Origin: Branchiostoma floridae
Lineage: Eukaryota > Chordata > Leptocardii > Amphioxiformes > Branchiostomatidae
DNA length: 64,000 nt
Assembly: GCF_000003815.2 (NCBI RefSeq)
Contig: NC_049984.1
Location: 27,208,100-27,272,099 of the forward strand
Direction: 5' to 3'
Shown: one piece after another, positions 54,403 through 64,000 of the stretch
How positions within the stretch are numbered: the first letter of the stretch is position 1
Layout: each line of letters opens with the position of its first letter
Notes under the pieces: generated by a model
The model's input: only the letters and a program-made list of their open reading frames with translations
The model's database searches: none
What the model was told of the DNA's origin: nothing
Made by a program: the position numbers and the translations under genes

Positions 54403-54845
54403 ATGGATGCCGAACTGCGGAAAGAAATCCTGGAGCCCCTTTTTGGTCGAGATGGGGTAACACCCGCTGAAAACAAAACGGTGTTCGAGAGCCTCATGTA
54501 TGAGGAAAGACATCAAGCCAGTGAGTTCGCTGTCTATAGCGATTATTTCGAGGGACGGTTGGAGCCCATGCTCCGGGAGAACTTTGCAACATCACAGCTT
54601 CCTGGCTTCCAACAACGACTCAAGAAATGGACAAACAACAACTGTGAAGCATCAACCACATCTTGAAGCTGGCAATCCACTGGCAGCCCCAGGCTCTGGG
54701 AAACTTGATCGACAAGCTCCGCGAAGTTGTACGCGGCCAGTGCATTGAGCTGGAAAGGTGTCTGGTGACTACCAGCTCTGCCCAGAGTTTCGCCAGTTCC
54801 GCGTGCATGATGTAGTGTGGATGCGCATGACAAACGAACAACGTG
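54403..54845 (+). pseudogene. MULE-like transposase fragment with two frameshifts
   Basis: First frame: SLMYEERHQASEFAVYSDYF, EGRLEPMLRENFA and WTNNNCEA. A shift at about 54649 continues INHILKLAIHWQPQALGNLI and ECLV-like text; a second shift near 54765 gives GDYQLCPEFRQFRVHD and EQREKHLSRF. The W-T-N-N-N-C-E-S-x-N-H block corresponds to the Glu-bearing end of a MULE-type DDE core as I recall it. Two frameshifts within 120 bases indicate a dead copy. Confidence 0.55.
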
Positions 54846-54889
54846 AGAAGCACCTTAGTCGCTTCATGCTGTACAAAGCACGTCCAGGG

Positions 54890-55030
54890 AGGAGGACAAC
54901 CTGGTGGCGAGCAGCAAGGCTGCGATGTCCTCCTGGTTGCAGCGGGCGCCTGAACAGGCAGATGGTGGCATCCCCGAGGAGCAGCCAATCCCCGACTTGG
55001 AAGACAACATTCTCGGCGACCTTGAGTAAG
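54890..55030 (+). pseudogene. acidic C-terminal scrap
   Basis: A frame reads NLVASSKAAMSSWLQRAPEQ, ADGGIPEEQPIPDLEDNILG and DLE, then a stop. A related peptide (EDELIPDIDENIVVDQD) lies at 55846-55934, suggesting that the end of this protein was duplicated. Confidence 0.35.
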
Positions 55031-55099
55031 ATCATAGATGTCATAGTTGTAGATCCCCGTAGTGACAGTTTCTGTTCTTGTAGCTCCATTATTATGCAT

Positions 55100-56600
55100 G
55101 TCTACTTATACGCAGTTCTGTAGCTAGCTGTATGGCAAAGTAGTATGTTCGAACACTGTATCCTGTATTGTTGATAATGTTGAGTTAAGTTTAGTTTAGT
55201 TTACACTGCCATGTCTTAGAGAACTGCGCCAATTCCATATCTTTGAGGACAAGAAGTCCTCATTCAGCCATAATCATTCTTGATATACAATCATTGTCAT
55301 AGCAAGGACATCAGAAATCTTCTTTCGAGGTTCATATCATCGCTTGTGCAGTGTATGAGACTCCCTTGGAGTTCTGACCTACATACGGTCTGTCATACCT
55401 CTTGCTCAGGGAAAGAGGATCAGAGAAAATATAAACTTTATGTTGGACCAGAAAACTATAATATATATTGGTTATTTCATATTTATTTGCAGGAATCGAT
55501 TTTAAACTATATGTCTATATTTCATTCTAAAGTCTATTTTCCTATTTTCTACCAGTTTCTGTAAGGGCATGGCGGGGCTATTCAATACTGTTTCACTTAA
55601 AATCCCGTACCTTCTTTTTTTTCCATAGTGGCGTTGGGTTAGGCTTAGGTCACATTTCCAAACCGGGGCCTGGCCGGGATGTTTTAAGAAACGAAAAATT
55701 AAAATGTATACCTAGAAATATACACAAATCATGCCCACGAATCTTATTTTGACATTTTGTGTATTTTGATGTCTTTTATGTCATTCCTTTCGCTCTCGAA
55801 AGCTGCCCGGTCGGGCCCCTTTTTTGAAATGTGACCTAAGCCTTAGAGGACGAGCTAATTCCCGACATTGACGAGAACATTGTAGTTGATCAGGATGTAG
55901 TAAATCAGGATGGGGGATGTATAGAACTAGGTTGAAATGACCTGTGTGATGGTTCCAGGACCCTACAACTATGGCCCTTAGAGTGGTTAACATGGCTAGC
56001 GTGCTACGAAACAAAGTTCATGCTAGACATATTGCCATCAAAACTCACTTCTAGTACTGGTCCATGAAGACTTGCGATGGTGACCCAGACCTGCTGTGGT
56101 CTCGTCTGGACAATATTGTCAAGCACTACCAGGTAAGGAGACTAGGGATGTTACAACTTTACGTTCATGGAATCATAGTTCACTGAGTCTGTAAATGTAG
56201 AAAAGAATAATTGGCACTCTTTGGTATTATGAATATACTGTTTACTTTGCCCGTGTCCCGTCATGATCAGTGAAATATTAGCTCTCTACAGGTAAAGTGA
56301 GTGAATTGGTGATTTGAGATCCATTTCTATTATTCCCACCAACGGAATGCACATCATTTTTCAGGATGACTACAGAGACTGTTTTGTGGGGAATGTCCAT
56401 CTTCCGGGGGCTGTTGACACAGAAGTGGCGTAAGTAGTGCATTTCTCTTGTCAACTCCATCATTATCATCATTGTGAACTTAACAATAGTATGCCTTAGC
56501 AACTTCATTTTCCACTTGCACTGGGTCACAAAATGACTTTGATCCCCGGCAAAACTATATCTAAGTTTTCACAAAAGTCGGCCCCAAGAAAAATGATCTA
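55100..56600. other. mostly non-coding
   Basis: Contains only the short acidic peptide scrap at 55846-55934 and short ORFs. A direct/inverted pair CCTAAGCC...GGCTTAGG (about 55628 and 55840, inside AGGCTTAGGTCACATTTC and its complement) may be the ends of a ~215-bp MITE. Confidence 0.4.
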
Positions 56601-56632
56601 TGCACTAGATCATAAACATATGAGGAAATGAG

Positions 56633-57256
56633 CCAGCGTTACCACGCTACCGACGACAGCCAAGACGGCTAGACGAAGGAAGTGAGGCACACTGGCGTGC
56701 GACCCCCAAGGACTTCTACCGCCAGGTGATTTTCCAGGCGTGCGATCTACTGATTGGCAAGCTGTCACAGAGATTTGATCAGGACTTCCTCAAACCTGTT
56801 GTTTCCATGGAGAAGGTCCGCCTAGAGGCTGCCAATGGTAATGACTTCTCAGGCCACATGGATGAGGTCATGTCTTCCGTATTCGCGAAAGACTTGGATC
56901 AGCGCAAGCTTACTATCCACCTCTCCATGCTCCCAGACATCACCAAGAAGGTCATCAGCATCCGCACCATCTGCTCCGCCATGTCAGCTGGGTCTCACCG
57001 CACAACATTCTCAGAGACTCACAAACTGCTCAGGCTGTACCTCACCATCCCCATTACATCCTCAACATCCGAGAGGGCGTTCTCGTCACTCAAGAGGCTC
57101 CTCACCTACCTCCGGTCGTCCATGACGGAACAGAGGTTGAACAACTGCATGCTGTTACATGTGCACAAGGACATTGTAGACACTATGGACTTGAATGCCA
57201 TCGTCACTGACTTTGTATCTCTGAACGAAGAGCGTATGCGCTACTTCGGAAAGTAA
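56633..57256 (+). pseudogene. hAT transposase C-terminal half (dimerisation domain)
   Basis: The open frame reads PALPRYRRQPRRLDEGSEAH, FYRQVIFQACDLLIGKLSQR, LLRLYLTIPITSSTSERAFS and SLKRLLTYLRSSMTEQRLNN, ending NEERMRYFGK with a stop at 57254-57256. L.LYLTIP.TS.TSERAFS.LKR.....R..M...RL..L is the hAT C-terminal dimerisation signature (ZMYM1-like subgroup). No frameshift appears in 207 codons, but the zinc finger and catalytic N-terminal half are missing, so the copy is not autonomous. Confidence 0.85.
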
Positions 57257-57842
57257 CATGTTAACGGATACTAAAGTTATAGAATGCCAAAGTAAATTCC
57301 ACAGTCGAAGATGTAAAAGACCAAAAATGACAGATGTATTGTTCGGTATACCATACTGAATGTATTTAGTAATTTGTTCAGTCTTACTGATCACTTAGAT
57401 TTCATACTGATGGCAACTTATTTTAGCGGAAGTTTTTTTAAATTTTTATATTCGTATCACTTTTTCAGAGGATGTTATCCGTATACTAAAGATACGGTCA
57501 TTCCTATAAATATATCTACTTGCCAGGTACGTGCATGTTTGATATGTATGCATTGTAGTCTCCATTGCGTTTTAGTTCTTTTGCGTAGTATCATAGACTG
57601 ACTGACATTTCAACCCCTTATCTTCGCATTTGCTGTTTGCCCTATGTAGATAACACTACCTGGGAGACCACAGATACAGATCCGAGTGGCTGATATTCAA
57701 AAGATTTGGCGAGTAAATTGCAAAATTTGTACTTATAATTTCTTCTAAAGAAAAAGTTCATTAATAAAACACAGAACAAATGATAAAAACAAAAAATTTG
57801 TGCAAGGATTTATCTATACCATAATATACTGCCCTCTTTACA

Positions 57843-57972
57843 GGAGTTCTCGAGGATCATGGACATGCCCAAGGACCCAAGGCTCCATAACAACAATAAA
57901 GCAGCTGCCAGACAATGGGTCGTGAAGTTCCGAGACACTACATACCTCGACGACTGTACGCCATACATGCAC
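57843..57972 (+). pseudogene. transposase-like exon ending in TPYMH
   Basis: After CTTTACAG the frame reads EFSRIMDMPKDPRLHNNNKA, AARQWVVKFRDTTYLDDCTP and YMH. A short (V/C)TPYMH block is conserved in several invertebrate DUF4218-linked proteins; beyond it the frame becomes low-complexity intron-like sequence. Confidence 0.4.
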
Positions 57973-58435
57973 TGGAACACCCATACTTTTTCACTAATTC
58001 TTTTCTTAAACTTTACTGTCATCTTTTCACAAAAGGAAATAATAATAAAAAAGACTTCTAACAGACAGTCCTTTCCATGCACCAGGCATATGTTTCTGCC
58101 ATGGGAGGAGCTCGACCACACCCAGTTGCTCCCCGCGCCAATAAGCCCTCAACTGGCTCAAGCAAAATCAAGATGGCTGGAGATCCTTGGCTACAAAGAT
58201 GTAAATATATAAACAAATATTTTCTTTAGCTGTAGCAGTTGGAAAGCTGTCCACATCACATATTATAAAAACAGTGTGAACAACATGGAAACAATCCAAA
58301 CATGTTGTCCAATCCAAACATGCATGCACAATGTTGTCACACACAATGAAATAACAAATGAATACAGTTACTGCAGTACTGGCTATTGCTCAACTCAAAT
58401 TAACTTACTGGCCTGACATGTCTTTTTTCTTCAGT

Positions 58436-58710
58436 ACCATCAGATCCTTCGAAACGCAAGGGAGTACAAGGTCGTTGCTCTACTGAGCAAACGCTGTTGG
58501 GCTCTTGTACTACAAGTGTTCCAACTGTGCCAGAGCAATTCAATTGCAACAAAGGACAGACAGGCAACAGTCCTGATGTTTCGACCTTTCAACGGCCTGC
58601 TGGAAAAGGACATCTTCCTGTGGCTATCGAAGTATGCCATAGTACCACAGGGAGCAGGGATGAACGTTAAGACATTGGTGGAGAGTCTTTCCTGTGACAG
58701 TGTTGAGCAG
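58436..58710 (+). CDS. unrecognised internal exon
   Basis: Acceptor TTCTTCAG, donor GTATGC. One frame reads YHQILRNAREYKVVALLSKR, CWALVLQVFQLCQSNSIATK and IFLWLSKYAIVPQGAGMNVK. A second frame is also open through most of the exon. No assignment. Confidence 0.35.
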
Positions 58711-58739
58711 GTATGCATACTGTAATACATCTGTACAGG

Positions 58740-59190
58740 TCAGCAATGTACGTCATGGAATACGAAAACCGAGACCTATTTGCGGTGATCAATGAGCTGA
58801 GCAGAAAAAGGAAAACATGGGACCAAATACGGCACAAAAAAGAGCCACCTAGCAATGTTTGTCCGATATAGTATACAATTACAAATGAGACCAGTCAGTC
58901 AGGAAGGAGTGGACTTCTCAAAACACCTGTACGTACCTGAAGTGGACATCACAACAGGCAAAATCCATCATGAACGTGAAGACCATAATCACATACTGAA
59001 GCGGATTGCAAAGCACACGAGAGACGCGGGTCATGACGCTATAAATGTTCGTAGGTTTGATGAGGCCATGTTGCCAGACAAAACAGACCTCGGACATGCT
59101 GCTTTGGTCGGCCTGCGCAAGCAGTCTGTAAGTGATGCGGAGATCTTTGTCGAAGATCTTAAAGACAATGTGTTTAAACATGTCTACAAT
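58740..59190 (+). pseudogene. fragment of an uncharacterised multi-copy protein
   Basis: One frame gives MEYENRDLFAVINELSRKRK, then another gives HLYVPEVDITTGKIHHERED, HNHILKRIAKHTRDAGHDAI, FDEAMLPDKTDLGHAALVGL and RKQSVSDAEIFVEDL. The EREDH.H.LKRI..HTR pattern followed by LVG.RKQSV.DAE is one I recall from uncharacterised lancelet and coral proteins. A frame change near 58850 breaks the unit. Confidence 0.45.
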
Positions 59191-59500
59191 CACCCTATCT
59201 GTAATGATTTATTGTATACATTCCAATTATATGCTCTTCTTATTCTAATGTATGTGAGGAACTGGGCTTGGGAGTCGCTCTCCAGCAGACATATATTACC
59301 TATTGATGCTTTTTCACCCCCAGTCCGACATGCCCAAGATAAGACGACAAATGGTGTCGGAAATCAAGCACAAGAAGTCCTCCGTAGAATACCATGCGAT
59401 CAATTAATGGTAAAATTATCATTTTCTTTATTCTTAAAAGTGTCAAAAGCATTCATAACACCAGCCTTAATCTTTTTTCCTTGTTTACATTGAAAACTAC

Positions 59501-59851
59501 ATGATGGCAAGGAAGAGGGTGACCGTGTATACACAAGCCTCCAGCAAACATGGCCTTGGGCTGCCACCCAAGTTTGTGTTCAGAAGAAAGGGCATGATTC
59601 TGCAAAATAAGCTAAATCATCCAGAGGGGGTGTCGACGCATTGGAGCCCTAAGGTATCGTACATGCTAGATACGATGAAGGCCACAGCCAAAACCTTGCC
59701 AAACTTGATGGCCCAGAACATGTCCAGCCAACGACAGTGGGCCATTAACATCCTCGACGACTATTCCGTCCATGTGACCGAGGAAATCAGGAAGGATCTA
59801 TTGGCCCGGGGTTACATCCTTGTCTGCATGAATGGCGGAGTAACAGGGGAT
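59501..59851 (+). CDS. DDE_1-like endonuclease exon
   Basis: The frame reads GLPPKFVFRRKGMILQNKLN, HPEGVSTHWSPKVSYMLDTM, QWAINILDDYSVHVTEEIRK and ARGYILVCMNGGVTGD, ending at a GTATGG donor. (P)..VFKGKG...., then ILDDYS.H....IR..L...GY......G.(T/V)TG is the layout of the DDE_1/pogo-like superfamily, with the Asp pair of LDDYS as the second catalytic site. The first Asp and the last acidic residue would lie in other exons, which were not found. No stop or frameshift inside. Confidence 0.6.
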
Positions 59852-59986
59852 GTATGGATGGATGTATGGATTTCGGTCCAATTCATTCTTTCTGGTGTTT
59901 TTCGTTTGAACGGGCAACTAATTCTTTTGGAGACTATCAAGCTTAAAGTCATGATACTGAAATTACTATGATGAGAAAGCACTGCA

Positions 59987-60243
59987 ATGAGTAATGATGA
60001 AGAGCAGGTACTGTGGTATGTTGCAGAGTATATCCCTCATGCACCATTGAAGCGCTATCTGAAGTGCAACAACAAGATTGCCAATCTGTGTGTTTCCGTT
60101 TTGGCCCGATGGAAGAGCCAATGTAACAACAAGTCAGATAAGTCTTTTCTGGATTACACAGAAAGATGGTTAAACACTGAAACACTGTCAATCGTGGGGG
60201 TTACCGACCAGGTGTACCTGTTCTTCCGCGCTGTGGAAAAGGT
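59987..60243 (+). CDS. exon of an uncharacterised transposon-associated protein
   Basis: The frame reads EEQVLWYVAEYIPHAPLKRY, SDKSFLDYTERWLNTETLSI and TDQVYLFFRAVEKVV. The YVAGYI......, FL.YT..W....N, D..Y.FF...E..VR pattern recurs in invertebrate uncharacterised genes. A GTTGTA donor follows VEK. Not assigned to a class. Confidence 0.45.
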
Positions 60244-60330
60244 TGTAAGACCTATTGCTAACACTCAATAGCTACAACACGGTATACCAGGGTATTTTTT
60301 TTTCTAGCGCCATGCTGTCACAACACATGA

Positions 60331-60480
60331 AAGTCTTCTCAACAAACCAACAGTGTGGAACTGTGTGGTAGGACTCAAAGAAGGTAGTATTTTGGAGATG
60401 GTCGTGGTGGACGAGGCCCACTGCATGGATCAGATGGCCATGCGTTTCGACCTACTAAGTATCAGGGACAGGGCAGAATG
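60331..60480 (+). pseudogene. helicase DEAH-box scrap (RecQ-like)
   Basis: After TTTTCTAG a frame reads THESLLNKPTVWNCV, breaks, and gives GSILEMVVVDEAHCMDQ. VVVDEAHC is a Walker-B/DEAH motif as in RecQ helicases. Stops follow within 60 bases. A separate set of RecQ-like motifs is at 28307-28820. Confidence 0.45.
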
Positions 60481-60639
60481 AGGGAAGACAAAGTTTATTG
60501 GACTGGCACACGTAACATAAACACGGACAGCACATATATAGTTTGTTGCTATTCCTATGTCTTTATAAACTGACCCCATGTATGTACTGTGTATTGTGTA
60601 AAACCATCCATTGTGATTATTGCTCCCAGTATGGAACTG

Positions 60640-61187
60640 CAAAGTTTCCTATGGTTTGGAGGCTACCTGGGAGACCAATGTAGATTTCCATTAGTGGTAA
60701 ATGCTCAGCATAGATGAAGCATGGAGATGTTTGGAGGTCCATCTCCAACTTCTTGAAACCATCCTGTCCCGTCCTAGCATTGATGCAGAGACAATGTAAA
60801 AACTCAAACATAGTCGCCGACTGGGACGTGGAAACCGAGGGCTGGAGACTGTACACCGGCGCAATGAGCTCCATGCTCGTTATACAACAACGATCGTGAA
60901 CATTTGAAACAAAGTTCACAGTTCAAGCCTTCAAGAAGGGAAAGACTACACAGACTGGGCGACCTTTCCCGGGAAGAAGTCAGTTCAGGTTGTCAGGACG
61001 GTGTTACCGGAAAATCTGTCTTCCAAAAGATTGCCTCGGAAGAGAGAAGACAAAAAAACATGCTGGGATGTCTCTGGTCGAAATAGCAGCGCCTGTCCAC
61101 CATGGAGGCCAAAATGGATATATTGCTCGCGGTAGAGGCGAAACTCGACAAGTTGTGCGCCATGGTGAAAAAGCCTAGGGATCGGAC
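60640..61187. other. short coding-like scraps
   Basis: A peptide MEAKMDILLAVEAKLDKLCA (61099-61185, ending just before the MITE) is helical and ends at the TTAA into which the MITE has inserted. Other frames give basic peptides without motifs. Confidence 0.3.
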
Positions 61188-61191
61188 TTAA

Positions 61192-62131
61192 CCCTATTCA
61201 GACCGGGCTTTTTTGGTCATCCCTGGACCGGGGGGGGGCTTTTGAGGCCCTCCACTTCTAAGTCCTATAACTCTAAAACGACGTGCCGTAGGGCCACCAA
61301 ATTTTCAGGACATAATTTCGACATAATATTTAACAAGTATTTGACGTTCGACGTTACGTTGACGTAAGATGACGTAATTATGACGTCATCAATTTGATTA
61401 CATTGGCCAAACCCATGAAAAATGGGTATTCTCAGAAAACTTCAAGTTATGCTACAAAAATGTAACAAGTGCAGATAACAGAATAATAATGTTTATTACG
61501 ACTTGCGTTGCCAATAGCAACATCAATGACGTCAAAATGACTTCATAAAATGACGTCATGCACATCTAAGATACGAGTTGGGCTCCGCCATATTATATCC
61601 ACCACCTTGAATTTTGAAAAATACTTTTTTTGCATCAAATAATCACAAAGGGCAATGGAAATAGACTAAATTCATTTATTTAGATGGTTTTTGATGAAAA
61701 AATACCAGGTAGTTACAAATTTTAAGGGATAATTAGCTTGTTATTATTGATCTCGCCATTCGGTCCGCCATCTTGGATTTTGGGCTGATGACGTCATCAA
61801 ATTAGCATAATTTATGCATACATAATTATGAAAGATATGCTGAATAATATAAGATTTTATTTATGTAACAAAATCGCAGTAATATAGAAAATAACTGAAA
61901 AATACATAGTTAGAATCAAAAATAGTGATTTTTGGCAAAACTGCCTGTCAACAAACGGTTGCCATGGCAACAAGAAAAAATGGAAAATTTGTCAAACTTC
62001 GTAAAATTGTTGCCAACAATATTTTAGGAAAACTCATCAAATTTGGTGGCTCTAGCTTAAGCCGTCCTGGCGTTATAGGACATCGAAGTTAGCGCGGGCC
62101 TCAAAAGCCCCCCCCCCCGGTCTGAATAGGG
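61192..62131. mobile_element. 940-bp MITE, TTAA target (piggyBac-like)
   Basis: Ends are CCCTATTCAGACCGGG and its inverted complement, flanked on each side by TTAA (61188-61191 and 62132-62135). Subterminal inverted similarity extends about 110 bases (GCTTTTGAGGC, TCCTATAAC, GCCACCAAATTT). CCC...GGG termini with TTAA duplications are standard for piggyBac. No transposase ORF is present. The interior is AT-rich and contains several TGACGTCA palindromes and one GTTGCCATGGCAAC. Confidence 0.9.
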
Positions 62132-62270
62132 TTAAGGTAACTCGCGCGGTGGACAATGACAGCGTTCTTTTATCTCACCACACGGCATAGACACAACTTG
62201 ACAAGTGTTTTTTTTCATGACATTCTCTCATGACATAATAAGACTCAGTAACATTCTCTTTTAATTATAG

Positions 62271-62632
62271 GAGGAGCCACATCCATCCCATGGACCCGAT
62301 GATGAAGATGTGCAGCAAGGAAAGGTCACTTGTCGGATGCTGCAAGCTGTGGCAGCTGACCAATCCCAGCCCGTCAGGAGAGTGTACGACGCGGTAGCGG
62401 AAGAGAACGTAGATGATGTGCCGAACTTCAATTCCTTTCTGCGCGCAGCTGGAACGCGGCAGGGCTGCCCTTGTCCCTCCCATTCCGTACGATGTGGGGG
62501 ATGTGGGCGGAGACTTGGAGTGACTTCAGTTAACAGCTTCACAAAAAAAAGAGCACTAGATGAGTACACAGAAAAGGCAACTCTCCTCAGTCAGGATGCA
62601 AGTCAGGAACGCCACATTATACAGAGCCTGTG
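62271..62632 (+). CDS. FLYWCH/MULE-associated exon, tentative
   Basis: After TTAATTATAG the frame reads EEPHPSHGPDDEDVQQGKVT, MLQAVAADQSQPVRRVYDAV and PNFNSFLRAAGTR, and continues open to a stop at 62632. The (H)..P.D...V...K........A......PVRR..D.V.......P.F.S.. layout follows FLYWCH zinc fingers in invertebrate MULE-like genes as I recall. The later Cys-rich part (CPCPSHSVRCGGCGRR) may be non-homologous. Confidence 0.4.
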
Positions 62633-62893
62633 ACCTGCCAGAGAGTTGCGTGCTTGGGCTGTGAACAGGCCGACACCTCTGCCAAAACTCACTGCAGAAA
62701 AGACGCAACGAATCAAGGATTTGAAACTTCTCGGCCAGATTACCAAGAACTTCTGTTCACAATGGAGGAAATGCTACTGACGTTGGCAAGAGGGCAATAT
62801 CCTGCAGGAGTAGAAAAGCTGCGCCAACAACTGCAGTGGTACATCAAAGGTGTTCACACAAAGAAAAAGAGGGGTGACATTTGTATTATTCAA

Positions 62894-63854
62894 CCCTCAA
62901 ACCACCGTATGGGGTCAAAACTGACCCCAGGCGTATATCAATGTGTGCCATTATGTCATTTCTGGTCGAAAACAAATTTCCTTTCAGGAGTTTGTTTATA
63001 TATCTGTCCTATAACTTATACGTTTTCGCCGAGATTGACTTATTGTTGATTAAGTTATCCTCGAAAGTTTATGCATGGTCCAGTGGGGTCAAAACTGACC
63101 CCAGCATTTTTTTAAACAAACTTTTGCGACCCACACCTAAACTCCTTATTGTAGTATCACGAAATTTTCAGAGAATGATGTACATGTAAGCAAAAATAAT
63201 TGTAGCAACTTTTGTGCCATTATCATGTCATATGACGGCATTATGACGTCATCTAAGTAATATCGGCCGTCATCTTGGATTTTGACTGATGACGTCATAA
63301 AATTAGCATAAATTACGAATATTGAGTCCTGAAATTTATGTTGAATTTTACAAGATGTGATAAACAATTGTTATTTGCCAAGAAAACCTTAAAACTTAAA
63401 TGTTTAGTACAAAATTAGAAAATTTCGTAATAAATATGTCTGTCAGAATTCCGTTGCCATGGCAACATAAAAAATGATGAACATACTTTGTTCACTGAAA
63501 ATGTTTGCTATCAACATTTTCTAAAAAGTTACCAAGTTTGGTGGCCCTAGCATAAGCCATTCAGGCGCTATATGGCATTGAAGCTGGTACAGGCATCAAA
63601 AACCTCCTTCCCGGTCTGAATAGCGTTGGTGCAAAATGTGGTCCTCATGATCTTTTGCATAAATCATGATAATGAGCTAGAAGTATTCTCAGCTAATCAT
63701 GTCAGACTGTCCCACATAGATTAATGAAACTATACATATATACAAATCACAAAAAGTTTCACACAAAAAACTGTATTTGTACAAAACGTTTTGGGGTCAG
63801 TTTTGACCCCATACGGTAATCTACGTCACAAAAAAGCTACGGCGGTTTGAGGGT
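62894..63854. mobile_element. 961-bp mosaic MITE, degenerate TTAA target (piggyBac-like)
   Basis: Outer ends are CCCTCAAACC(A/G)CCGTA and its inverted complement, followed inward by GGGGTCAAAACTGACCCC on each side. Flanks are TCAA and TTAC, plausible decayed TTAA. The interior 63200-63628 resembles the right half of the 61192-62131 element, including its CCCGGTCTGAATAG terminus at about 63608, so this element contains a truncated copy of the other family. Confidence 0.8.
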
Positions 63855-64000
63855 TACGATGGGCTATAAAAATATTATTGAATGATTCCTGAAAGAGTTA
63901 GGGGAAATCTGTGCTGTCCCCCTGCAGACGGGAAAGATTCAAGATAATCTTTTACAACGCTAGTGCACTCTATAACCACCAGTCTGACACCGAGTACAAC

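Noticed and set aside
60640-60900. Possible tRNA or small RNA gene
   Set aside because: I looked for cloverleaf-like pairing and A/B-box words and found none convincing.
61300-61580. Cluster of TGACGTCA (CRE-like) words as a regulatory array
   Set aside because: They sit inside an AT-rich MITE and look like part of its family sequence; no independent sign of regulatory use.

Overview
The window is eukaryotic genomic DNA from an animal, most probably a lancelet (Branchiostoma) or another marine invertebrate. Coding stretches are short, bounded by GT/AG splice sites and separated by AT-richer introns. There are no bacterial operons, LINE 3' tails and AATAAA signals are present, and many protein fragments resemble transposon-derived families common in lancelets and cnidarians. 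The species call is inference. There is one assembly gap (173 N at 30054-30226).

Layout. 1-11 kb: RT fragments of two non-LTR elements, an unclassified interspersed repeat present three times (1-400, 6988-8590, 23896-25290), a 63-71 bp tandem repeat, and an exon carrying a 36-bp coding minisatellite. 11-16 kb: a fold-back MITE, a frameshifted Crypton/DUF3504 tyrosine-recombinase relic, a run of spliceable acidic and Ser/Thr-rich exons, and a 213-codon ORF with a DDE-like D-N-G...E signature. 16-23 kb: exons of uncharacterised transposon-associated families. 25-32 kb: a DUF4218-like transposase relic, RecQ-like helicase motifs, and a spliceable Ulp1/SENP-protease plus RING-finger exon set. 32-39 kb: a coding minisatellite, LINE 3' ends, a Gypsy RT scrap and a GC-rich-ended MITE.

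Centrepiece, 39.1-45.75 kb: two inverted copies of a ~570-bp sequence flank a single intact four-exon gene (40475-44706, 1175 codons). The pair is bounded by TTAA on both sides. The protein has an N-terminal Cys/His region, a predicted RNase-H-like D...D...D core, a C2H2 finger and a homeodomain-like segment. I read the whole as a largely intact 6.6-kb autonomous DNA transposon of a type I cannot assign firmly. TTAA sites and a GAG terminus are compatible with a Kolobok-like element, but that is from memory.

46-64 kb: a 42-bp minisatellite, a 54-bp minisatellite open in every forward frame, a tyrosine-recombinase fragment, a 5'-truncated LINE fused in frame to an upstream exon, a tandemly duplicated acidic exon, MULE-like, hAT and DDE_1-like transposase pieces, a helicase scrap, and two TTAA-type MITEs, the second a mosaic.

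Only the 40.5-44.7 kb gene looks fully intact. Most other coding stretches are partial, frameshifted or lack partner exons, so the window behaves as a nested transposon accumulation zone rather than a set of cooperating host genes.
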